Source of the DNA: Strobilurus pachycystidiatus
Taxonomy: Eukaryota > Basidiomycota > Agaricomycetes > Agaricales > Physalacriaceae
Length of the DNA: 64,000 nucleotides
Direction of reading: 5' to 3'
Assembly: GCA_019915135.1 (NCBI GenBank)
Contig: JAHLMK010000008.1
Span: 2,205,344 to 2,269,343, forward strand
The position numbers and the translations under genes were made by a program. Position 1 is the stretch's first letter, and each line of letters begins with the position of its first letter. Below the pieces are notes generated by a model. It was given only the letters and a program-made list of their open reading frames with translations, had not been told where the DNA came from and searched no databases. Positions 50,677 to 61,206 of the stretch are shown one piece after another.

Positions 50677-53070
50677 TCAGTCATCCTCAGCAATGCCAGC
50701 ACTCCATACCGTGCTACCGCTGCCACTACCGCCGGCGCTTCTCCGGCTGCGACGTGCACTGCGAGGCTGGATTTCTGTAAATCCGCTTCCAGATCCACGC
50801 GCAAGCTCGGCGCTGAGCGACTTCTCGTGCGCGTCCAACGTCGCGAGCGTGTTCTGCGCCTCTGCCTGCTCCAGTGCCTCGCGGGTCAGGTTGGGAGCCT
50901 GTTCACCACCCAACACGGGGCTCCTGCCGCCGATGGCAGGCATGGAATGGACAGACAGCGTGTCGGAATTATTGTCGCCCGGTGCAGAGCGCGAACCAAA
51001 GAAGGAGAACCGACGATTTGTAGTGGCAGTCGACGGGGAAGGCGTCTGTTGAGAAGGACCGGGTGATGACGAGGCTCTCTGCATGGGCGCCACCTGTGGC
51101 GATTGAGAAGGTTCTACGCCCATCAGCTTCAAGGTAGCATTGAGGCGTTCCCTCTCGCGTCGATCATCCTCGTCTTCCTGTGTGTCTAACTTTCTGGCGC
51201 CTGTCAAAGGGCTGGCGCCGGGGGTGAGCGTCAGCGGCCGAAGAGGCGCCTCGGGCTTCTTGTCTCCAGAGAATAGGTTGAATCCCCTCCAATCAAATGA
51301 CATAGATCGTCGCTGGGTTTTGGGTGGTACGACGGGGCTGCTGAGAGTGGGCGCGGTGGGAGTGAGTGGAGACTTTAGGAAACTCGTGGTCTTTTCCAGA
51401 GCGACAGACTGGGGACGTGGTTTATGGGCTTTGTGTTTGGGACCAGCAGTCGAGGGAGTCGGTGGTGGCTTCTCGTAGTCGGCTGCCAAAACATGTTCAA
51501 AGCCCTCCTCTGAGATGATGCGATCAAGAATCTTGGCCGCATACAAGGAAAGTGCCTTGTTAGCATCCTTGAGAGCCTTGACTTCGGTGCGCAAAGCATC
51601 AAGATCGTTCGATGACGGGCTAGGTTCGATGCCCTCTGTAAGACCACCCCGCGAGTCCTTCTTCGATTTGTGATTGAGTCGGTGATCCCGGTCGTCAATG
51701 GAATTACCCTCCAGAATGTCCTTGTTCTCCGCGCGGCCCAGTTCAGCAGCGAGATCCAGACCGGGACCAGTGATAGGAAGGTCCGCAAGTGACTCTCCCC
51801 GAGGACCACTGCTCGAGGAATGAGAGGCACCCCGATTACGTCCATGTCTTTTCCGGCCAGTTTGTGATGAGATGGAGTCTGAATCTTGAGGTTCAATAGA
51901 ACCTTGAAGCTCGTGTTCAAGAGTTCCTTCGTGGGCTTCTTCGTCCACTCTCTCTAGGATGCTTCTGCCGGTGCTACGAAGACTGCCCACGTCCGCATTC
52001 TCGTTCTCTTCCTCGTCGTCGCTCGAACCACCTCCCACCTGCCTCATGAGATCGAAGCGGCCACTCAATGTCCTCTCGCGAAGAAGAATCATGTAGCTCT
52101 CGTTCTCTTCCTGCAGTTCATGATTGACGCGTTTAAGGTCGACTAGCTGAGATTGGAGTAGTACCAGGGTACTCTGGAGAGAAGAATACGAAGTGGAGAG
52201 GGTGGACAACTCTAACCGGAGAGAGGTCATCTCTGCAGGCTCCTGGTCCGGGTCGTTCAAATCCTGCTTCGGAGTTTGGGGTCGATGGCTAAAACCCGTC
52301 TCCTCATCTGTGTCCGTCATGGATTCTGCGATGGACGCAGCATCGGAGACCGAAGCAGACGGTTCGGGCTGCCTTCTCGCCTGAGAAAGAGACTGGATAC
52401 GTGACTTAAGGTGCTGCTCGTTGTCATAGAACGCCTGACGTTCGGCTTCGAAGGTTGCCGTCTCGATGGATAATGAGGACGCGTGCGGGGAAGGGGTTTA
52501 ATGCATGGCGAACCTGTTCATTGTATCTCCTTTGGACGTCCCGCTTCTCTTTTTCTAACTCGCGAACCTGTGCCCGCAATTTCTCAGAGATGTCTATTCG
52601 CTGGGCGAGCTCCATTTCCGACCGACTCTGTTCGGCGTAGAGGTCATTCAGACGGCCTTCTGCAGCATTGAGCGCCGACGTGAGATGATCATTGTCTGTG
52701 CCGAGGGAACCTATCATCTGGTTCATGTCCTGCACCTTGACAAGAAGCTAAGGCACAGAAGGGTAGGTATTAAGCTAAGTGTTAGGCTTCAATAGAAGAG
52801 AATACGGACCTGTTCTTTCTGCTCCGTCTCATTCTTGAGCAGGTCGGACAGATCAGGTTGGCCCTCGGAGGGAGCGGGAGCCTGAGATGGGCCTTTGATG
52901 GATCCTCGGCGTGCGGGGAGTGGCTTTAGCGAGGAAGTGGTGCGGGGCGAGACGGCCGAGCGTGCGGTGGCGCCGCGCGCAATCGAAGGGGCTGCTGCCG
53001 GCGGCGACGAAGCCGACGGGCCACGTCTGTGCGGCAACGCAGCTGGACGAGTGGGCGCGGCGGTTGTCAT
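50677..53070 (-). CDS. Coiled-coil, Ser-rich scaffold-like protein
   Basis: Family not recognised. MTTAAPTRPAALPHRRGPSA opens a low-complexity N-terminus. Coiled coils follow: DLSDLLKNETEQKEQLLVKV; DMNQMIGSLGTDNDHLTSAL; EMELAQRIDISEKLRAQVRE; LSTLSTSYSSLQSTLVLLQS; NHELQEENESYMILLRERTL. A second conserved helix is DALRTEVKALKDANKALSLY with AAKILDRIISEEGFEHVL. Pro/Ser-rich linkers include SMSFDWRGFNLFSG and RRFSFFGSRSAPGDNN. The C-terminus has EALEQAEAQNTLATLDAHEK and ends SAGIAEDD. Introns lie near 52809-52749 and 52512-52455. Similar long coiled-coil proteins in fungi sit at septa or the spindle pole, but nothing here shows location. It shares a 187-base divergent promoter with the XRCC2-like gene. 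Confidence 0.75.
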
Positions 53071-53257
53071 GATGGAAATGGATGGTGTCGGTGGGAATTA
53101 GGGCGGGCGGTGCGCAGAAAGGGTATACAGAGGGAAGCGAGTCTATCAAAGACGTCTAAATGCGCGAAAAAGGCGGACGACGCATGCAGTCGCCAGAGGT
53201 CGCCGTGACAATGCTGGGAGAGAGAGAGGTGCCACGTGGGAGGACCCTGCATCCCTC

Positions 53258-54324
53258 ATGTCAAGTGCAATGCTCGCTGCGATCCCCTCCGAGTCCTTGC
53301 AAGCCGTATGCTCTGCCCATGTCGCCGCAGTGCCCGTAATTAACAGTGATTGTTGCAGCTGCTCGCCTCGGTGCAATCCACCGACGCAGGCGACTTGTTC
53401 CCATCTGTCCTGTCCAGCCGGGACGTGGTCGAACTGCAGGGCCCACCAGGCTCGGCCAAGTCTCAGTTTCTCTATCATGTCCTAGTATCATGCATTCTAC
53501 CAGCGACCTATCAGTCGCACTTGTTGGGTGGCTGGAACAAGGCCGCGTTCCTCTTCGACACAGATCTCTCATTCGACCTTCAGCGTTTCAGACGACTGAT
53601 GGCCACTCGCCTCAATCAGCTACTTCAATCACTGGGAGTGCCCCATCATCATTCGGAGATTATCACGGAACTCTCTCTCAAAAGATTGCACGTCTTCCGT
53701 CCATCTTCATCTTCTCAGCTGGCGGCTACCCTTTTGTATCTGCCATCCTACATCGCGTCTCATCTGCCTAATACCGCGATGGGGATCATTGCTATTGACT
53801 CCCTGAGCTCCTTCCACTGGGCAGACCGTTTCATAGTAGAGCAAGGGCGCGCCCTACCCAGGACATCTCCGTCACACGTCTCCGTGTACCCCCTCCACAA
53901 CATTGCCTCCGCGCTCGAAAGATTAAGGTTGTCCTTCTATCCCCTTGTGCTCTTGACGAACTGGGGTCTGGATCATGTTCAGTCCTCTGGCGCATCCTCT
54001 TCATTTCCACTGTTCAAACAACACCTCTTCCCATTTCCAACCCCATTCGCTTCGGATGAGAAGTCTGCTTCCGCGGACACACCAAGCTCCCCCACGTCTC
54101 CCTTAACTCTAAGCGCCCAAGTAACCTTTGTTCCTGTGCAGCGACCAGTGATACAACAACGGGAAAATCTCCCGATGCCGTTCCCATCCACGCCTCTGTC
54201 TCCTGATCTGGAGCAAACAACACAGGTCGAGTGTTTGATACGGAGACCTGACCGCGACCCAGAGCGGTTCAGGTTACACATCACACCCGGGGGCATTCAG
54301 GTGGAGGAGAATCGCCTGGGTTAG
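53258..54324 (+). CDS. XRCC2: XRCC2-like RAD51 paralogue
   Basis: Recombination mediator of the RecA/RAD51 family. Exon 1 (MSSAMLAAIPSESLQA) is joined across an intron (53306-53359) to LLASVQSTDAGDLFPSVLSS. DVVELQGPPGSAKSQFLYHV follows, the Walker A position. The canonical GxxxxGK[ST] is changed: alanine replaces the glycine before lysine. FLFDTDLSFDLQRFRRLM and a Walker B-like MGIIAIDSLSSFHWADRF match XRCC2 (IDSLSxFxWxDR). The C-terminal half has LVLLTNWGLDHVQSS and a Pro/Ser-rich insertion, then a conserved beta segment near the end. Length is about 340 residues, longer than the 280 of human XRCC2 because of the insertion. No further introns. Confidence 0.85.
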
Positions 54325-54671
54325 CTCGTTCGATGGTGGAACTTGTGTCAGATTCTTACGACTCGCAAGTGAATGTGAATGCAGATAGATATCTTTAGAT
54401 ATGCCCAAGGCCCTACCTAGCCGTTACAACAGCAGCCTTTGCGTACATGATACGCGTGCCTCACTAGTGCATTGTCGTAATGATGGTGCCAAAAGCAAGG
54501 TTCATGTTAACAAGTGCGAAAGCTAGTAGGATACAGATGTGTCGATGAACTACATAAATAAGAATACAAATGATAAAGATAGGTGTAGAATGTACTGTAG
54601 GGATTAGTGTGTGCAATAGCGGTATTTAAATTTAATGAGTCCGCGGCAAGAAGAAGTAATAAATACAATAA
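54325..54671. other. Intergenic between convergent genes
   Basis: 347 AT-rich bases holding the 3' ends of the XRCC2-like and adenylation-enzyme genes. Nothing else seen. Confidence 0.5.
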
Positions 54672-56542
54672 TTAACGTGCAACCCCATAGATGGTGTCAA
54701 GCTCGTTCTGAAATTGGGTCTCCACTGCTTTGCGGCGGATGTTCCCTTTGGTCGCCGTGCGGGGAAGGGTTTGGCGGGGTACGACGATTATGAAGTTTGC
54801 GGAAGTAATCCGCTCATGCAGATACCGGCGAGAGTGGAAGTGTCGCGTTTTTCGAATGATGTCCTTCTTCAGCTTGTTGTCGTCCATCTCTCCGGCAGAC
54901 TCCACGAAGAGCACCGGGGAAGGTCGGCCAGTCCCGACGACAATACAATCCGAAATGAGGCTACCACATGTCGCTCGGACATTGTCTTCGATGGCTCTGT
55001 TGAAGAAGGTCAGAATCAAAGGACACATATAGGAATGTCCGACCAACTTTGTATCGCAGCGTAAGCTGTTTTCCGACTTGATCCAGTCGTCATCACGTCC
55101 GCAGGAGACGTACGACCCCGGTGCGACCTCTTGGAAGAGATCTCCGGTATGGAAATGCCCGTCGGCGCTTCGGAGAGAAGGGTGAGGACAATCCCTGGAC
55201 TCGGAGCGAATAATGAATTCGAGCATCCTCGCCGTAGACTGGTGAGCTGCAGATCCCGCCTGCTCGTCTGAGTGGATGGGGACGAAGGTATACGAGGTTC
55301 CTCGTAGGGGCGAGAAGAACCGACCGGTGGGACCACAGTCTCCGGCTTTGATCAGTGTGGCACCACATTCAGTGCTACCGAAAAGATTCTGACAACAGGT
55401 CAACGTTAGATAGGGTCGTGGCTGCCAGTATCGGGATTAACACACCTTGAGCGGTATGTTGTTGCCGTAAGCCCACTCTTCCTCATCCCGGGGTAAAGGC
55501 ATGCCACTAAAGAGGACTTCGTCGAGGCTGACGAGAAGAGAAAGAAGTTTGGGATCCTTCTGGGCAGCGCGAATTTGCATGGCCAACAAGGCGGCGAATT
55601 GCCTCAAGCGGTTGAGTCCACACCTCGCGACCATGTCAAACAGTTCCGCCGAAGAAAACGAGATGACGGTTGGCTGGATAACGCAAGCACCGTGCTCAAG
55701 GACGCCTAGTAGCACTAAGAATCTAATGTTAGTGTGTGATTCCGTACGGACAAGATATAAACATACTGAATGATTGACCAATGTGACACATGCTTCCCCT
55801 GTGGAGGCGATTAGATGAGTGGAACGTGCACGTCGATCACAAATACACTCACATCCAAGTTGTAACGTCTTGCTCGCTCGGGCGGCATGGTTCCGAAAGC
55901 TGGCGCGACTTATTCACGCTAGCGTCCAGCCACTGATAGGTACACGGCACCAACTTCGGACTTCCTGAGGTTGACCCGCTCGTGTGGAAGACCATGGCGA
56001 TATCATCAGGTGTGCATTGTGGCATTACTGGCAACGGTCCTTCCGAAAACGATGGGTCCACGGCGTTAATGAAAGGATGTGTGGGAAGCGTAGCATTTCC
56101 CAAGGCATCCTTGAAAGAAGAATCGAAGATGAGAGCCTTGGCGTCGGCACGGTGGAGTAATTCAAAGATTACGTCTGGGTTGGGAAGGCGCAGGCTGAAC
56201 ATCTGAGGGATATAGCCAGCTCTAGATATGCCATATATGTGAAGAACATCGGTGTAGGTAAAGCCGCCAATCCTAAGAGCACGCTCAGTTCGTCCCAAAT
56301 TAACTTCGAAAGTATGCTCACCATAGTCCTATCACCGATCGCTGAGGTATGGCACTGGATGCCAATGTTGATGCCCAATATCTCGCGAAGGTCTCGACGT
56401 CGCGTTGGAATTGGCGGTATGTTATGACATTCCACTCGCGCACTTCATTGGTGACGGGGTCGACGGAGGGGGTTCGGAAGACAGTGCGGTCGGCGTAGAG
56501 TTTGGCGCTGGTCTCGAGGACAGAGAGGTGGGTGCTAGACAT
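54672..56542 (-). CDS. Freestanding adenylation (AMP-binding) enzyme
   Basis: ANL-superfamily enzyme that activates a carboxylic acid as acyl-AMP. MSSTHLSVLETSAKLYADRT starts at 56542. Core motifs appear in order: MVFHTSGSTSGSPKLVP (phosphate loop), NLFGSTECGATL, GHFHTGDLFQEV, SCGRDDDWIKSENS (hinge) and the catalytic C-terminal lysine in RTATKGNIRRK. The chain stops soon after it, so no carrier (T) or reductase (R) domain follows. The layout matches the A domain of fungal NRPS-like reductases such as aminoadipate-type proteins, but as a stand-alone enzyme. Six or so introns. The substrate is unknown; no peroxisomal tripeptide is present. It converges on the XRCC2-like gene. Confidence 0.85.
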
Positions 56543-58764
56543 AGGCTGTCAGGATACCGGAGATGGTGATGAATCATAGCGATAGATACTTGCCTTTATA
56601 TACACAGCAGTCCACGGAGGATGTACAGCGAAAAGTCTGCCTGACTCGGAAGCGGAACCCTGGACGGATTAGGTGAAGGTACTTCGTTGTTAGGCCTAGG
56701 TGAGGGTTTGGATAGCCTTGCCTCCGAAACCCACTATGAAACAGAGGTGCCTGGCGAGAATTAATCAACGCGCCCGGGAAGGCTATTGCCAGAGAGCATT
56801 GACGCCGTCACGTATCAAGAATACCGGAACAGTGACGCGCCAGATTGCCAACTACGGCACGAATTGAGTTGAAAAACTGACTCATCTAAGGGCAATGTCT
56901 TCTTGACACATTTAGAAAGGTCGAACATGGATGATGTATCAGCACGTCCGGCGGCAGCCCAGTAATCCGGACGATAATAAGTTCGCAAGGCCGAACTGAT
57001 AGCACATCATCCAGGATGTCCATCGGACATCAGCCCAATGTGTTAGAGAAAACTGTAAGAGGAGAAGATCAGAGTGGAGAGTCCTAGCCTTGCTTATGAT
57101 CAGACTGCGCCGTTCACGGAAATCCTGCATGATTGAATCAAAGTACCTCCACGTGCTGGAAAAGCAGTGTTCACGATCAATATTATCGTGTGCCATCAAG
57201 CCACGCACTGACACTTCGTCCTTTCCGAAATAAACATCTCAATGATTCATTCTGTCCGTACACCCAGGGCTCTCAACATTTTCTCGGCAATATCGATGGG
57301 GGTGAGTGCTCACCGCATTCTGAGTCATCGTGACGCGAGCGCGACGTTTGGCAATGAGAGGCTATCCAGGATTTCAATTTTGCTGGCGTCACCTGGCCAG
57401 GGTGTTACACGGGAATCTGGACATCCAAGTTGTCCGAACATACTTCCTCTGAGAAATAGAGGGCTGTGTACCACGAAAGGACCCTCTCCGCTAGACGCCA
57501 CCGGTCGAGCGCCGTAGTGCCCGTCGTTCGCTATCGATATCTTTGATCTCATGGCAACCATTTGTCAGAAGGCCGTCAGTAACCGTCCAGCTCCTTCGAG
57601 AAAGCATCCGTGCAAAGGACGCGTATCGTTCGGGAAGTGGCCGGCGTATACTCGATAACGCGTCCATTTTTGATCTAGCGTGGATTTGGCTGCGTCTGGT
57701 TGCGTACCACCGTAGTTTTACATGAAACCTGGAGTACAGCAGGGATAGAAATGAATAAGGAGACCGCAGTGGCGCATACTTACTGTCAGCAGCTGACAGA
57801 GATCAGGACGAAAACCAGGAAGGCGGTACCCATGGGCAATCGCTGAAGCAAAAGATCCTTATCTCAAGGATGAATTATGGAAAGGCTCAGTACTAGTGGG
57901 TCCTATTGGCAACTGAAGGCTGAAGCGATGGCCGAAGCTTTGACCGGGTCATAACCGTGGGGGAGACGCTATTCGATGTTCATAATTGTAAAGGGTTTCT
58001 GTGGGTGCGACAGCTAGTCAGAAGACGCGTCGATAATAAAGTTTAAGTCGTTTAACGCGCCTGTGTCCTAGTGGATTGAATTTACTGCGATTGATTGGCA
58101 GTTAGCCGTCGAGGAACTATCTGTGAGAGGTCGCAACAAAACACCTGGATGTGACCCGTACGATCTGCTCCTCCCGCTCTGACAAGGGAGATGCGGGGTT
58201 GGGGATTGACACAGACCTGAAGATTGATAGACAGATACATTGTGCGTATTGCCCAGATTGGCATCCCGAGTGTGTCACAGCCGCAAGAGGTCCCAGGTAC
58301 CTGCAGATTGATGTTGTTTTGTACAGCTTGAGCGGCCCAGGATTGAGATACGCGAGGAGCATCGGCATTTCCAAGGACCGATGTGTGGAACCGTGTTCAT
58401 TTCCTCAGGCTTTTGACCGCAAAAAGACGAGGACTGCAGCTCATTGATTGCTGAGACATCTTGCCGACGCTCCAGTGGTGGTCGAGAACAGAGATGGGCA
58501 GTCTCGACTGGGGTTACGTGATCCCACGTGTTGGCCTTCCGAGCCTCCGGCTGTTGGAAAACATTTCGACTTGTATTCCAAGCGGACTCGTCCGTCGCCT
58601 CTAGCGCCTTTTCACTGCGAGGATTCGGGTTGCGCGTCACCCAACATCAATGCACCACGGTCTTCAACTTTGTAAGCACCAAGTCCAACAAACTCAAGCA
58701 TTTCTGTTCAAAACCTTACCCATTTCTAGGCTGGCGTTGGCACTGATTCGCGGGCCTAAAGCCC
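56543..58764. other. 2.2 kb without supported gene
   Basis: It lies between the start of the adenylation enzyme (-) and the start of the PPR gene (+). Open frames are short and lack motifs. The largest minus-strand frames (58117-58374 and 58275-58640) overlap in different phases. A minus-strand stretch near 58420-58120 has several splice-like CAG|GT junctions and could be a small lineage-specific gene, but no product could be assembled. Promoters of both flanking genes must be here. Confidence 0.45.
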
Positions 58765-61164
58765 ATGCCAAAGAGGATAGGTCTCACAGTCAGACCTCTG
58801 TTCACGAACCTCGTCTCCCGATATCCTCCCTCCCCTTATCTCGTATGTCGGCGCTTTTTCCCAGCGGCAGCAGCTCGACGCGCCGACCTGGCTCAGCCGC
58901 GCCATGTCAGCGCCCCTCCTCCAGTAAAACCAAAACGCCCCAGGAAAGGCGTGTCCCCGCCGTTGTCGACAGCGCCGTCGCCGACGGGTCCCGACGTGTC
59001 CCAGGCATACACGTCCCTTTCGCGACTCTTGACCCGTCCCCGCACCCTCGAGATGCTTCACGTCCAAGCCCGGAGGTTTCCGGCTCTCATACAATGTCTC
59101 GCCGATGCCACAACCGCCAGATTGCTCGTCGAGGAGGTCAGCAAGCGTCAACCTCATCGCATGCCGCTTGTCCTCCGCTTGGCACTCGCACTGCACTCCC
59201 CCATCAAAAAGAATGTGTACGAGTGCTCGTCCTATCATCTTTCCACAGACCAGCGCTGGGACATTCTTCTGGATGTTTTTGCCATTGCCAAAGACCAGGG
59301 TCTCCTCACGATCCGTACGCTCAACTGGTACACCGCAGCGCTCATCAATCTTTGGGATTTCCACACACTCGAACAAGTGCTCCAAGAATTCGAAGCGTGT
59401 CAAATCTCACCCAACAGACGCACGTACCATATGCTTCTCGGTGCGTTTATCAGAAACAGAGACCTCCGACGCGCAAAGGAAATCATGGACATCATGCAAG
59501 CGAACGGTATTCCGGTCGATCCTTCCACACACGCCGCCATCGCCATCCCGTATCACAGTCTTGGACGCAATGCCCAGGTCGAACGCCATATCCTCACTAT
59601 CCTCCCCAAACTCTCCCCTCCAGAGGCAACCGCGACCCTCAATTCTATGTTGAAACTCCAGTTGACGTCGGGAAATGTCGACGGTGCTCTAAATTGCCTC
59701 TCGCACTACAGATACTCGCACATATACCCCATAATCCACTTACTACTTGGTCGCAAAGACCCAGATGAGGAGTTCCAGATGTCTTCATCTGATGTGGAGG
59801 CCAATGCTGGAACGTACGCCAGGGTCATAATCTCGCTGGCACGTCAAGAGGACGTGATCCGCGTCACCAACCAGTTGGCCATTGGCATGCTACGCGTCGG
59901 CATCCCTCCGACTCCAGAGCTAGTCGCAGCCATGGTGTACGCGTATTTCTCAGCTGGTCAGCCCGATCTTGCCGTTTGGCTAGTTCTCCGAATGTGTAGA
60001 AAGGAAGGCAATGGCGCCTTCAAGGGCATACTATCGCGCCCCGCTCGTACTCCAGAGATGACTTTCGACACTCAGGGGATCAAGCCTACCATCAGGGTGT
60101 TCAACTCTCTTTTCCGAGGCGTTCTGTCGGTTTATGGACTCGACGGTGGACCGCGTGTCCTGCGCATTATGCGTCGTAACGGTGTCAAGCCAAATATCCA
60201 GACACTCTCAATTCTCGTCACGCGCCTCGTACGATGGGAGGGTGTGCCGACGACCGCCTTGTATCGCCTGATACGACGCTTCACCCTCGGAATGCAGCTT
60301 TCTCCCAGATTTTTGCACGTCCTGATGAGCGCTATGCTCCGACGCGAGCGTTTCCTGCTTCATGGAGCTGGTTGGGATCGTTCAGCACTCCCATTCTCCC
60401 CCACGCGGCCCTATCGGCCCCCTCCTAGCCCCGAGTCGACTCAGCTAACCACCACAAGCATCGCACGCTTTGACCCAACGGCTGGGATCGTCATACCACT
60501 CGATATCCCTAGACCTGCCTGGCTTTGGCAACGGAATGTCCTCGGCTACTTGTTGCGGCGTGGTACAAGGAGCGACACCGTCATGTTCGCGTTGCGTCTT
60601 CAACGCGATGCGATGAGGGTGGATTTCCAGAGATCACAGGAAATCTTTGACGTGTTACTCCGGCGAGGCTTCCAGGCAAATGCGTATCATTATAGCGCAT
60701 TGATGGAGGGCTTCACACGCTCTGGGGATATCGACGCAGCTGAGGCGCTCTTGGACAAGGCTGTTCAAGCAGGCATCACCCCGAACATTGTCATGTACAC
60801 CATCCTTATCGTGGGTCATGCACGACAGGCTAATCCTGATGGGGCGATGGCGGTGTATGGACGTATGATTGATGCTGGTCTTACCCCAGACGTTGCGGCC
60901 ATCGACGCTTTGGTTAGCTCTTATTTCATAGCGGGACGGTACGGGCACGCTCGGGGTCTACTCTTGGAGCTCTGGAAGACCATCGCCCCCTTCCCCGATC
61001 ATCTCACCAACGCGTCTCTACGTACTCTTTCCGCCGAGTTCAGGACGCTGCAGGGACCTTCGTATGTCGTGCGTGGGCTGCCCAAGAGCAGACGTAAAAG
61101 ATTATACTACAAGCTGAAGCAGATTCTGAGGGCGAAGGACGGGCGATGGGTTCACTTCACATAA
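58765..61164 (+). CDS. Pentatricopeptide repeat protein, likely mitochondrial
   Basis: An intronless gene of 799 codons. The N-terminus MPKRIGLTVRPLFTNLVSRY is basic and free of acidic residues, a mitochondrial presequence type. Helical-pair repeats are scattered through the chain: LNWYTAALINLWDFHTLEQV; RTYHMLLGAFIRNRDLRRAK; RVFNSLFRGVLSVYGLDGGP; NIQTLSILVTRLVRW; AYHYSALMEGFTRSGDIDAA; VMYTILIVGHARQANPDGAM; AAIDALVSSYFIAGRYGHAR. Typical signatures are GITPN and GLTPD at repeat ends. Fungal PPR proteins bind mitochondrial RNAs and control stability, processing or translation; the target cannot be read here. The C-terminus is basic (KSRRKRLYYKLKQILRAKDG). The stop is 42 bases from the HapX gene stop on the other strand. 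Confidence 0.88.
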   Translation: MPKRIGLTVRPLFTNLVSRYPPSPYLVCRRFFPAAAARRADLAQPRHVSAPPPVKPKRPRKGVSPPLSTAPSPTGPDVSQAYTSLSRLLTRPRTLEMLHVQARRFPALIQCLADATTARLLVEEVSKRQPHRMPLVLRLALALHSPIKKNVYECSSYHLSTDQRWDILLDVFAIAKDQGLLTIRTLNWYTAALINLWDFHTLEQVLQEFEACQISPNRRTYHMLLGAFIRNRDLRRAKEIMDIMQANGIPVDPSTHAAIAIPYHSLGRNAQVERHILTILPKLSPPEATATLNSMLKLQLTSGNVDGALNCLSHYRYSHIYPIIHLLLGRKDPDEEFQMSSSDVEANAGTYARVIISLARQEDVIRVTNQLAIGMLRVGIPPTPELVAAMVYAYFSAGQPDLAVWLVLRMCRKEGNGAFKGILSRPARTPEMTFDTQGIKPTIRVFNSLFRGVLSVYGLDGGPRVLRIMRRNGVKPNIQTLSILVTRLVRWEGVPTTALYRLIRRFTLGMQLSPRFLHVLMSAMLRRERFLLHGAGWDRSALPFSPTRPYRPPPSPESTQLTTTSIARFDPTAGIVIPLDIPRPAWLWQRNVLGYLLRRGTRSDTVMFALRLQRDAMRVDFQRSQEIFDVLLRRGFQANAYHYSALMEGFTRSGDIDAAEALLDKAVQAGITPNIVMYTILIVGHARQANPDGAMAVYGRMIDAGLTPDVAAIDALVSSYFIAGRYGHARGLLLELWKTIAPFPDHLTNASLRTLSAEFRTLQGPSYVVRGLPKSRRKRLYYKLKQILRAKDGRWVHFT

Positions 61165-61206
61165 TTCATCTTTAATTGTAATAATGGGATTGTTATTACT
61201 ATGTAC

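Noticed and set aside
58650..59768. A 372-codon open frame overlapping the PPR gene in another phase.
   Set aside because: Its composition (Pro, His, Arg, Ser) is typical of a shifted GC-rich coding frame, it shows no motif, and the PPR frame explains the sequence.
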